Positions 55,098 to 62,960 of a stretch of DNA of 64,000 bases are shown here, in pieces. Below the pieces are notes generated by a model. The model worked only from the letters and a program-made list of their open reading frames with translations, was not told the DNA's origin and made no database searches. A program made the position numbers and the translations under genes. The stretch lies in contig NZ_JAPHPW010000020.1 in NCBI RefSeq assembly GCF_026241515.1, positions 1 through 64,000 of the forward strand. The letters are read 5' to 3'. Source of the DNA: Vibrio sp. 14G-20. GTDB lineage: Bacteria; Pseudomonadota; Gammaproteobacteria; Enterobacterales; Vibrionaceae. Each line of letters starts with the position of its first letter. Position 1 is the stretch's first letter.

Positions 55098-56534
55098 ATG
55101 ACGCTCAAAAGCTTGGCATGCACTATCAGCACAGTTCTACTGGCAGGCTGTGGTTCGACGGTCGCGACGCAAACATACAACGCCGATCTGATCATCACCA
55201 ATGGACAGGTTCTCACGATCAATTCAAAAATGGATGTGATTGAAGATGGCGTTGTAGTGGTGAAAAACGACCAGATCATCGCAGTCGGTAACGAGGATTT
55301 AATGACTCAATATCGCGCAGAAAAAGTGATTGATGCTCAAGATGGAATCGTCATGCCGGGCATGGTCAATGCTCACAACCATTTACCTATGATCGCGTTT
55401 CGTGGCTTAGGGGAAGAGGGCATCTCGAATCGTCTGTTTGCTTACTTCTTCCCTCTAGAAGCCGAAAAGTTAAGCCGTGAACTGATTTACAACGCGACTA
55501 AGCTAGGCAGCATCGAATTAGCGCAAAGTGGTGTGACAACTTACGCCGACATGTATTACCACATGGATGAAATGGCTAAGGCGACCAAAGAAGTTGGCTT
55601 GCGTGCCGTGTTGGGTGAAACTGTGATTAAGTTTCCTGTGGTCGATGCCAAAGAACCTTACGGTGGGATAGAGTATGCCAAAGGCTTTATCGAGCAGTAC
55701 AAAAACGATGAGCTAATCACGCCTGCTTATGCACCACATGCGGTGTACACCGTGAGTAAAGATAAGCTTCAAGAAATTAATAAGCTATCGGCTCAATACG
55801 ATGTGCCAGTGCTGATTCACGTTGCTGAATTTCCGAATGAAGAAAAGCGTATCAAAGATGAAACCGAAGCCACGTCACCAGTTGAATACATGGATGAAAT
55901 CGGTGTGCTTGATGCGCGCGTAGTGATTGCGCATGGTATCCACCTTTCAGAGAACGACCAAAAACTATTGAAGCAGGCCGATGCGGGTATCTCATACAAT
56001 CCAATGGCGAATGCCAAAGGTGCGACAGGAATAGCTCCTGCGTGGGAAATGTACCGAGCTGATATGCGTATTGGTTTGGGAACGGACGGTCCAATGAGCT
56101 CAAACCAAGTTGATATCATGCGTACCCTAAGTTACGCCGCAAACATGCAGCGCTTAAAGTATTCTGATCGCACGATCATGATTCCTGAGCAAGTGATTGA
56201 GATGGCGACATTAGGCGGTGCGAAAGCCCTGCACATGGAAGATAAAATCGGTTCTCTTGAAGTCGGAAAGAAAGCAGATATCGTGATTGTAGAGACACAA
56301 TCGGCGAACATGATGCCAAGTTACGACCCATACGCGACTTTGGTTTACCAAGCGAACCCAAGCAACATCGACACCACTATCGTTAACGGCCAAATCGTAA
56401 TGGAAAACCGAGTGATGCAGACGGTTCAACTGGATGAAATCCGCCAAAGCGTCGATGAGTTTGAAAGAGATATCAAAGCGTTTGCCAAAGAGCTTTCTAA
56501 GAAAGCGATTAAGTCGAAGAGCTTGATGGATTAG
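55098..56534 (+). CDS. Exported amidohydrolase lipoprotein (MTA/SAH deaminase-like)
   Basis: 478-aa metal-dependent deaminase of the ATZ/TRZ-MTA/SAH deaminase group. Metal ligands are present: VNAHNHLP (HxH), HVAEF, AHGIHLSEND and GTDGPMSSN (Asp). Unlike cytoplasmic relatives, it starts with a lipoprotein signal (STVLLAGCGS, Cys18), so it should act in the periplasm or at the cell surface, perhaps deaminating purine nucleosides or related bases before uptake. AAGG lies 8 nt before the ATG. It is transcribed alone after the tetR terminator. The substrate is uncertain. Confidence 0.82.
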   Translation: MTLKSLACTISTVLLAGCGSTVATQTYNADLIITNGQVLTINSKMDVIEDGVVVVKNDQIIAVGNEDLMTQYRAEKVIDAQDGIVMPGMVNAHNHLPMIAFRGLGEEGISNRLFAYFFPLEAEKLSRELIYNATKLGSIELAQSGVTTYADMYYHMDEMAKATKEVGLRAVLGETVIKFPVVDAKEPYGGIEYAKGFIEQYKNDELITPAYAPHAVYTVSKDKLQEINKLSAQYDVPVLIHVAEFPNEEKRIKDETEATSPVEYMDEIGVLDARVVIAHGIHLSENDQKLLKQADAGISYNPMANAKGATGIAPAWEMYRADMRIGLGTDGPMSSNQVDIMRTLSYAANMQRLKYSDRTIMIPEQVIEMATLGGAKALHMEDKIGSLEVGKKADIVIVETQSANMMPSYDPYATLVYQANPSNIDTTIVNGQIVMENRVMQTVQLDEIRQSVDEFERDIKAFAKELSKKAIKSKSLMD

Positions 56535-56578
56535 GATGTAAATCGGTTTCTAAAATCGAATAGAGTGAATGAACAAGC

Positions 56579-56601
56579 AAGGCCGATATCATGTCGGCCT
56601 T
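56579..56601. other. Stem-loop after amidohydrolase gene
   Basis: AAGGCCGA / TCGGCCTT, 8-bp stem with a 7-nt loop, followed by AATATTATT. It may act as a weak terminator; the T-run is poor. Confidence 0.45.
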
Positions 56602-56636
56602 AATATTATTGATCCTGTGAGCACCCTACAGACTGG

Positions 56637-56717
56637 ATTGCTGATGAGTTCTACAATCAATCTCAGATGATCATCGATAAGTTCTCTATTTGTTCACCAC
56701 AAGGCATGATGGAATGA
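56637..56717 (+). pseudogene. Fragment of a second RutR-like tetR gene
   Basis: The frame ADEFYNQSQMIIDKFSICS, then PQGMME and a stop, aligns with GDELYKQSQMILDKFSTWS and AQGLMDD of the intact regulator at 54238-54846, and the DNA is also clearly alike along about 80 bp (for example CAGATGATC and ATCGATAAGTTCTC-type stretches in both). Only this 26-codon piece is left. It indicates an old duplication or replacement of the tetR gene about 2 kb away. Confidence 0.75.
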
Positions 56718-56737
56718 GGTATCTAAGGAAATTAAGG

Positions 56738-57526
56738 TTAGGTTTCTAGGGCAGTCTGACTAGGACGAGTGCTTGGATAGCCTAAGTAATAGCCCTGAAC
56801 GAACTCTACACCTGATTGTTTGGCTATTTGCATATCAGACTCGTTTTCAATACCTTCCATAACAATGAGTTCATTTTCAAGCGACAACTTCTTTTTGAGA
56901 TTCCAACAAGATTCGATGGGTCTATTCCGAAGCTTCCTAAGTATAGTTTTATCAAGCTTTACAATGTCTGGGTTGACTTGCTTAATTCTCTTTAAGTCTG
57001 ATTTCCCAGAACCAAAATCATCCACCGCGAGCAAACAACCTTGTTCCTTAAAAGTAATGAGCTGCTGAATAAATGTACTGTTTGAGTCAGAGGCCTTCTC
57101 AACAATTTCAATGACTAAATTCTCAAAGTTATACTCACAGCGACTAATACTATTATTATGAACAGACTTGAGCATGGTTTTCCATACTCGCTGGTGGTTG
57201 TGTAAGTAGGAGATACTGGCCGGGTTGATGTTTATAAATAGTTTTCCCGTAATCGTATTTTTGTTTTTTCGGTAGTTCAAAGCATGTAGCGTCGCTGCCA
57301 CGAGATCGGTTTTAATTCGTGAAAGTTGAGGCTGTGTAGAATCAAACAACTTTGAGGGTGATATCAACTCTCCTCGGTTATTGGCGCAACGAACTAAGGC
57401 TTCATAACCCATCAACGCCTTACTTTGAGTTTGGAAGATAGGTTGAAATACCGAATGTATTTTGTAATCACCAAGTAAGATGTTGAAACCGCCGTTATCT
57501 TGATTTAACGCTTTGATGAATAACAT
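56738..57526 (-). CDS. EAL-domain c-di-GMP phosphodiesterase
   Basis: 262-aa cytoplasmic EAL protein without a sensor domain. Residues for activity appear intact: YEALVR (EAL), FININPAS (Asn), LVIEIVE (Glu), AVDDFGSG (Asp-Asp), the Lys in VKLDK, MEGIE (Glu) and the Gln of VQGYYLG. It should degrade cyclic di-GMP. It starts 15 bp after the chemoreceptor stop on the same strand, so the two are probably co-transcribed. Confidence 0.87.
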   Translation of the reverse strand: MLFIKALNQDNGGFNILLGDYKIHSVFQPIFQTQSKALMGYEALVRCANNRGELISPSKLFDSTQPQLSRIKTDLVAATLHALNYRKNKNTITGKLFININPASISYLHNHQRVWKTMLKSVHNNSISRCEYNFENLVIEIVEKASDSNSTFIQQLITFKEQGCLLAVDDFGSGKSDLKRIKQVNPDIVKLDKTILRKLRNRPIESCWNLKKKLSLENELIVMEGIENESDMQIAKQSGVEFVQGYYLGYPSTRPSQTALET

Positions 57527-57541
57527 GTTTTCTCTACTGCA

Positions 57542-59422
57542 TTAATTCGATAATTTGAAACGCTTGAGAATGTGTTGCTGCTTCTCGATCTCAGTAAGTT
57601 GAGTATTCATATGATCAGTAGTTTTTTCAGCTTGTGTTGTAACTTGCTGACTGATCTCTGTAATTTGCTGAGTGTTCCGACCGACTTCTAAGGAAACGGC
57701 GCTTTGCTCTTCAGCTGTTGTTGCAATTTGGCGAGTAAATTCCGAAATATTCATAATATTCTGTTGTACTAATTGCAATGCTGTAGTGGCTCTGCGGGCG
57801 CAATCAACAGCTTCTTGAGCATTACGTTCGCTGACTAAAATTGAGTCGGCCATCGAACTGGTTCCTGAGCGTAGTTGTTCGATCTTCGTATGTATCTCTC
57901 GCGTTGATTCTTGCGTTCGGATAGAGAGCAAGCGAACATGATCTGCGACGACTGCGAACCCTCGACCAGCCTGTCCTGCTCTTGCTGATTCTATCGTTGC
58001 ATTGAGGGCTAGCAGATTGGTTTGATTAGCAATTTCGTTGATAACTTCAATGATGCTACCTATGCTTTCCGTCGTTTCTTCCAAGGCATGCGAGTGAGCG
58101 ACAGCTTGATGGATATCGTTCGATAAGCTTTCGATATTACTTTCCGTTTGCTTAACTACGGAGGTACTTTCTAATACTTTTTCTTGTGCATCATTCGCGT
58201 TTTTAGCGGCATGTTGCGTATTTTGTGCCGTCTCTTGCGCCGAAATAGTCATTTGTCCAATTGCTGTGACTAAGTCGTTTAATTCAGACATTTGGAGATT
58301 GATACTTTGCTCTGTTTCTCGCGTAGCACTCTGTGTCAGTTGTGCATGCTCCTTAACTGCGTCAGAAACGACTATAGAGTCTTTCATCTGTTGCTGTAGA
58401 GTTGTCACAAACTGATTGAAATTGGTTGCTAGCTCAGCGAATTCTGTGTCTGTGTTAGTGTCTAAACGGTGGGTTAGGTCGGCATCACCTGATGCGATAT
58501 TTTTGAGAGCGCTATTTAGCTCGTTGACTGGTTTAAATAGATATAAAATGAGCCAATACAACATTGCAATCACTACAATTAATGACAGAGCACTAAAACC
58601 GATGATCTGATAGTTGAGTTGTGTTAGGTCAGAGAAAACACGCTGTTCATCGATGACTGAACCAACATACCAAGGTTCACCAGCCACCTTGTGCAAGCTG
58701 ATTAAATGCTTAACACCATCGATTGTGACTTCTGTTATACCAGGTGCTAATTGAGCATTAGGGATGAAATCTGTAAACGAAGAACCGTTGTAATCGGTAT
58801 TTGGATGGGCGATCACCGTTCCGTCGCCTGTCATCATAAATAGATAACCTGAGTTAAAGAGATCGGTTTGATTGACAAGATTGGCTAGTGGTTTCAATGA
58901 CACATCGAAAACAATATTGCCGATAAACTTCCCATTCTTATCGGCTAACGACGAAGATATCGAAACAATCATTTCTCCCGTTGAAGAGTCAATATAAGGC
59001 AAAGTAACAACAACATCATTTGATTCACTGGCTGCACGGTACCAAGGTCGTTTACGGACGTCATAATCATCAGGCGGAAGCCATCCGTCGTTTGAAATCA
59101 GTTTTCCGTTTTCTTCATAACCAATACCAACCGCTTGAAAGCTATTTTTAAGTGAAGGAGTAGAAATAGACTTTCGCGCCAGAGCCGTATTAGATGCATC
59201 AATCACATTCAATGAGTGAGTCACTGAATTTACGAGCTGTCGTTTAGCGCTCAACTCATGTGCCACGGTAAAGCTAATACTCTTTGTCAACTCCGCGACA
59301 CTGGTTTCGATATTGTTTTTAAAAGTGCTATTCGTTGCTTTTTGTTGGATAAAGTCAATGGTGATAGCAACTGATGAAAATAGCAGGCTCGAAGCGATAA
59401 TTATTTTAGATTGAAACTTCAT
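57542..59422 (-). CDS. Methyl-accepting chemotaxis protein with dCache sensor
   Basis: 626-aa chemoreceptor: an N-terminal membrane helix (about 8-25), a periplasmic dCache_1 domain (about 30-275), a second membrane helix (about 278-300), HAMP, and the cytoplasmic signalling domain with ANQTNLLALNATIESARAG and GRGFAVVADHVRLLS at its tip. The segment DYDVRKRPWY with a later PYID resembles the dCache motif that binds the amino and carboxyl groups of amino acids; this ligand is a suggestion only. No C-terminal CheR pentapeptide is seen. Followed by the EAL gene. Confidence 0.9.
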   Translation of the reverse strand: MKFQSKIIIASSLLFSSVAITIDFIQQKATNSTFKNNIETSVAELTKSISFTVAHELSAKRQLVNSVTHSLNVIDASNTALARKSISTPSLKNSFQAVGIGYEENGKLISNDGWLPPDDYDVRKRPWYRAASESNDVVVTLPYIDSSTGEMIVSISSSLADKNGKFIGNIVFDVSLKPLANLVNQTDLFNSGYLFMMTGDGTVIAHPNTDYNGSSFTDFIPNAQLAPGITEVTIDGVKHLISLHKVAGEPWYVGSVIDEQRVFSDLTQLNYQIIGFSALSLIVVIAMLYWLILYLFKPVNELNSALKNIASGDADLTHRLDTNTDTEFAELATNFNQFVTTLQQQMKDSIVVSDAVKEHAQLTQSATRETEQSINLQMSELNDLVTAIGQMTISAQETAQNTQHAAKNANDAQEKVLESTSVVKQTESNIESLSNDIHQAVAHSHALEETTESIGSIIEVINEIANQTNLLALNATIESARAGQAGRGFAVVADHVRLLSIRTQESTREIHTKIEQLRSGTSSMADSILVSERNAQEAVDCARRATTALQLVQQNIMNISEFTRQIATTAEEQSAVSLEVGRNTQQITEISQQVTTQAEKTTDHMNTQLTEIEKQQHILKRFKLSN

Positions 59423-59686
59423 TGGATATGATTGGTTATATAAATAATGCGGGCATATATAATATATATTCTGAAGGGGTTTAATGGGTTATAAGCAATA
59501 TAACCAAATCGAATAACAGTCCTATCATATTGATAATAAATACTATGTTTTACTTGTTTTAGAATCTTTGCACTTGACGATTTCAAGTGTTGTATTTTCA
59601 TTGTTCTGTATCAATAAATGACGAGTTATTTTATTTTTGTCAAATTTACAATTTACCCAAAACCATAAGTTGCTCTTATTTATATT
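59423..59686. other. AT-rich promoter region of the chemoreceptor gene
   Basis: About 260 bp of very AT-rich DNA upstream of the chemoreceptor start; no gene seen. Confidence 0.5.
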
Positions 59687-59716
59687 ATTAAAAAGCCGAC
59701 ACGATGTCGGCCTTTT
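59687..59716 (-). terminator. Terminator after 8-oxoguanine deaminase gene
   Basis: On the minus strand GCCGAC-ATCGT-GTCGGC is followed by TTTTTAATA; it lies about 35 bp after the stop. The plus side (CTTTTGTTTT) is also T-rich. Confidence 0.75.
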
Positions 59717-59744
59717 GTTTTGGTGAGTTCAAAATATAGAAACT

Positions 59745-61106
59745 CTAGTTATTCATCGCCAGTTTACCTAGCTTCATTGCGGCAGAATGGTGGCGGTGCA
59801 TCAGTTGCTCCATGTCTACGCCAATAACGGCACCATCGTTAACTCGCCATTTTCCGGCCACCATCACTTTATCCGCTTGTTGAGCGCCACAAAGTAGTAA
59901 TGCAGCGAGTGGATCGTGGCTACCAGAGAAACGAATATCATCGAGTTTGAACATTGCGAGGTCGGCTTGTTTGCCAACCTCTAGCGTACCAATGTCGGTT
60001 CTGCCCATTGCGCGTGCTGAGCCTGACGTTGCCCAGCGCAGTGCATCGAGGTGTGAAACATTGGCAGAACCATATTGCAGGCGTTGTAGATACATTGCCA
60101 TGCGCACTTCGGCAATCATATTTGAACCGTCGTTTGAGGCGGAACCATCAACACCCAACCCGACTTTTACGCCTGCTGCTTCAAGATCGTTGTTCTTACA
60201 AATACCGGAAGCCAGCATCATGTTGGACGTCGGGCAATGGCTGATACCAATGCCCGCTTTACCCAAACGTTTGATCTCTTCTGGATTGAAGTGAATACCA
60301 TGAGCAAGCCAAGTGCGTTCATTCAGCCACCCCACATCTTCTAGGTAATCCACAGGGCGTAGGCCAAATTTCTCAATACAGAAGTCTTCTTCATCCAAGG
60401 TTTCGCATAGGTGAGTGTGCATCATCACGTTCTCACGCTCACTGATCTTGGCGGTTTCTTTCATCAGGTCTGTAGTGACTGAAAACGGCGAACAAGGCGC
60501 GAGTGCGATTTGAATCATCGCCCCTTCATCACGCTGGTGGTAATCGCGAATTAAGCGTTGGCTGTCATCAATAATGGTTTGTTCAGTTTGAATGGTGTGT
60601 CGTGGAGGTAGTCCACCTTCATCTTCTCCAAGGCTCATGGAGCCACGCGTAAATATCGCTCTCACACCTAGCTTCTCTGCCGCTTCGACTTGTAAATCGA
60701 TGGCATGCTCAAGCCCGTTTGGTAGCAAGTAATGGTGGTCTGACGCGGTGGTACAGCCCGACATCATTAACTCGACCAATGCTAGCTCTGTAGCAAGGCT
60801 CATCATCTCAGAATCGAGGTTAGCCCAAACTGGGTAGAGGCTTTGTAGCCAATGGAAGAGTTCTTTATTGAGTGCGCCAGGGTAGGCACGCGTTAGGGTT
60901 TGATAGAAGTGGTGGTGCGCATTGATAAGCCCGGGAGTTACAACATGACGAGAGGCGTCGACGCTGTAATCTACGGGTAAGGTCGGCTCTTTGTGTTTGC
61001 CAACCAATTCAATGACTTTATTACCTTTAATGACGATTCCGCCTTCTGCATCAGCCTGTGAGCCAGTGTAGATTGCGAGAGGATTCTTAATCCAGATTGT
61101 TTCCAT
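59745..61106 (-). CDS. Amidohydrolase, probable 8-oxoguanine deaminase
   Basis: 453-aa cytoplasmic zinc/iron amidohydrolase of the ATZ/TRZ branch. Metal ligands are seen in INAHHHFYQTL (HxH), MHTHLCET, AHGIHF and GVDGSASND. The pattern and length fit 8-oxoguanine deaminase (converting 8-oxoguanine to uric acid) rather than guanine deaminase. It lies downstream of a xanthine-type permease and an adenine/guanine-type permease on the same strand, which supports purine salvage or breakdown. Isocytosine and related substrates are possible alternatives. Confidence 0.82.
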   Translation of the reverse strand: METIWIKNPLAIYTGSQADAEGGIVIKGNKVIELVGKHKEPTLPVDYSVDASRHVVTPGLINAHHHFYQTLTRAYPGALNKELFHWLQSLYPVWANLDSEMMSLATELALVELMMSGCTTASDHHYLLPNGLEHAIDLQVEAAEKLGVRAIFTRGSMSLGEDEGGLPPRHTIQTEQTIIDDSQRLIRDYHQRDEGAMIQIALAPCSPFSVTTDLMKETAKISERENVMMHTHLCETLDEEDFCIEKFGLRPVDYLEDVGWLNERTWLAHGIHFNPEEIKRLGKAGIGISHCPTSNMMLASGICKNNDLEAAGVKVGLGVDGSASNDGSNMIAEVRMAMYLQRLQYGSANVSHLDALRWATSGSARAMGRTDIGTLEVGKQADLAMFKLDDIRFSGSHDPLAALLLCGAQQADKVMVAGKWRVNDGAVIGVDMEQLMHRHHSAAMKLGKLAMNN

Positions 61107-61183
61107 TCATAGTAGTCCTTAGCCATCTCAGCCTTTTCAGGGAAGAGGGTCTTTGTTGGTATTTGCTGTTGATAGATAAATTC

Positions 61184-61231
61184 GAATCAGGGGGCGTTAA
61201 AACGTTCAATGTTCTAATCATTCCCTGATTC
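61184..61231 (-). other. Stem-loop between permease and deaminase genes
   Basis: GAATCAGGG / CCCTGATTC, 9-bp perfect arms with a 30-nt loop that contains AACGTT. No T-run follows, so this is more likely an mRNA hairpin than a terminator. Confidence 0.4.
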
Positions 61232-61283
61232 TGTGAAAATCGGTTTTACGCTAGTCAGTGAACCAGTTAAATTGGGGAATCAG

Positions 61284-62735
61284 CTAGTTCGTTTTTGGCT
61301 CAGGATTTTCTGATGCCGCTTGAACGTCTGCTTCTGTACTTGCATGTTGAATCTCTAACTGCTCGCCTGAGTGTAGTTCTTCTTCAGCCTGTTCTTTCAT
61401 TTCTAGCTCAACTTGCGCTTGGCTCTCGGCTAACGCTTCTTGTTCTTCAGCTTTTGATGATTTTGGTAACACAAGGTTTAGCAGAACCGTCATGATGGTG
61501 CCTGTTGTAATGCCAGAATGAAGAAAGTTCGCTAGATCATGCGGCAAGTGTTGCAGCAATCTTGGTTCGAAAGTTACGGCCAAGCCAGACGCCAAACCGA
61601 CACAGATTACCAAGGCATTTCGTTTGGTGTCTGCGGCTTTTATCAACATGCGGATGCCCGCGTAGGCAATCATACCGAACATCACGAAACCTACACCACC
61701 CAAAACAGGTTTCGGAATCGTGACGGCAATAGCAGCTAATTTCGGGAATAAACCGCCTAAAATTAGTAAACCACCGGTTGCAGCCACTACATAGCGACTT
61801 GCTACCCCTGTGATACCCACAATGCCGACGTTTTGGCTGAACGACGCCAATGGCATCGCTGTTAAAATCGAAGATAAGGTACTACCAAGGCCATCGCCTA
61901 ACAGCCCACGTTTTAGATCTTTACCGCTGACTTGGGTTTGGCAGTTGTTGCCCAATGCCATGAAGTCACCCGTTGCTTCGGCGATCACCACGATGTACAC
62001 CAAGCTCATACTGATGATGGCACTGGCAGAAAAGGTAAAGCCATATTTGAAAGGTTCAGGTCCGCCAACCCAAGCGGCAGAGCTGATTTGTTCAAGGTCG
62101 ACCATACCGAGCGATAGCGCCACAATGTAGCCGCCCGCTAAACCAATCACGATGGCTGAAGCGGCAACCGCGCCTTTACAGTAAACCGATACACCAACCA
62201 CAATCCCCAAAGAGACTAGAGCTAGAAACAGTTTGGGTAGCGTAGCGAATTGTTCGCTGTTGGCGGGAGAGTCTCCGACCCAGTTCATGGCAACCGGTAA
62301 AATGGTTAAGCCAATGAGCGTAACCACTACACCACTTACCACGGTTGGGAACAATTTACGGACCTTGTCCATGTAAAAGCTGGCGCCAATCACAACGAAT
62401 GAGCCGATAAGCGCTGAGCCCATGATGGCAGCAACACCACCTTCGTTACCGATGGAGATGGCCACACCTAAAAAGGCAAAGCTTGAGCCCATTACCACGG
62501 GCAGCCGAATACCCACTGGACCAAAGCCGAGACACTGCGCGACGGTCACAATACCTGACGCTAAGAGCGCTGCATTGATCAGTGAGACGATCTCGGTGTT
62601 GGGCAGGCCAATGGAGGCGCCGACAATAAGGGGGACAGCGACAATGCCACCAATCGAGGCGAGCATGTGTTGTAGAGCGAGTAGGAGGGTTAGCCCATGG
62701 GGCGGTCTTTCATTAAGGGTGTACAGAAGTTTCAT
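61284..62735 (-). CDS. NCS2 xanthine/uracil-type permease
   Basis: 483-aa nucleobase:cation symporter of family NCS2 with about 12-14 membrane segments. The signature SQNVGIVGITGVASR matches the QNxGxxxxTGxxSR motif of XanQ-type transporters, and EATGDFMALGNNC is the conserved helix before it; both suggest xanthine or uric acid as substrate. The last ~55 residues are a Glu- and Gln-rich acidic tail that is longer than usual. It follows another NCS2-type permease on the same strand. Confidence 0.88.
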   Translation of the reverse strand: MKLLYTLNERPPHGLTLLLALQHMLASIGGIVAVPLIVGASIGLPNTEIVSLINAALLASGIVTVAQCLGFGPVGIRLPVVMGSSFAFLGVAISIGNEGGVAAIMGSALIGSFVVIGASFYMDKVRKLFPTVVSGVVVTLIGLTILPVAMNWVGDSPANSEQFATLPKLFLALVSLGIVVGVSVYCKGAVAASAIVIGLAGGYIVALSLGMVDLEQISSAAWVGGPEPFKYGFTFSASAIISMSLVYIVVIAEATGDFMALGNNCQTQVSGKDLKRGLLGDGLGSTLSSILTAMPLASFSQNVGIVGITGVASRYVVAATGGLLILGGLFPKLAAIAVTIPKPVLGGVGFVMFGMIAYAGIRMLIKAADTKRNALVICVGLASGLAVTFEPRLLQHLPHDLANFLHSGITTGTIMTVLLNLVLPKSSKAEEQEALAESQAQVELEMKEQAEEELHSGEQLEIQHASTEADVQAASENPEPKTN

Positions 62736-62889
62736 TTGATATTCCTCTGCCTGCGTTTCCGTTTACAGGCGATTGGCGGTCAAATAATGACTTCTACAAA
62801 CTGCGTAGGGTCATAAAAAAGGTGCACTGAATCGGTAGGGTTTCTGCTCTCTCGTCATCAATGCAATTAGCTTTCTTAAAAATCATGTT

Positions 62890-62919
62890 GTTGCTTGGCT
62901 TGCGAACGAGCCAAGCAAC
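62890..62919 (-). other. Stem-loop between the two permease genes
   Basis: GTTGCTTGGCT / AGCCAAGCAAC, an 11-bp perfect stem with an 8-nt loop, 42 bp past the stop of the upstream permease gene. A short TTTTT begins 12 nt after it on the minus strand; it may terminate weakly or shape the mRNA. Confidence 0.5.
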
Positions 62920-62960
62920 GTTGTGAGCAATCAAGAAACAACTGCTCAGGAGCTATAGGG

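Noticed and set aside
62736..62960. Purine riboswitch upstream of the xanthine-type permease
   Set aside because: The long stem-loop here has no purine-aptamer core and reads as an intercistronic hairpin.
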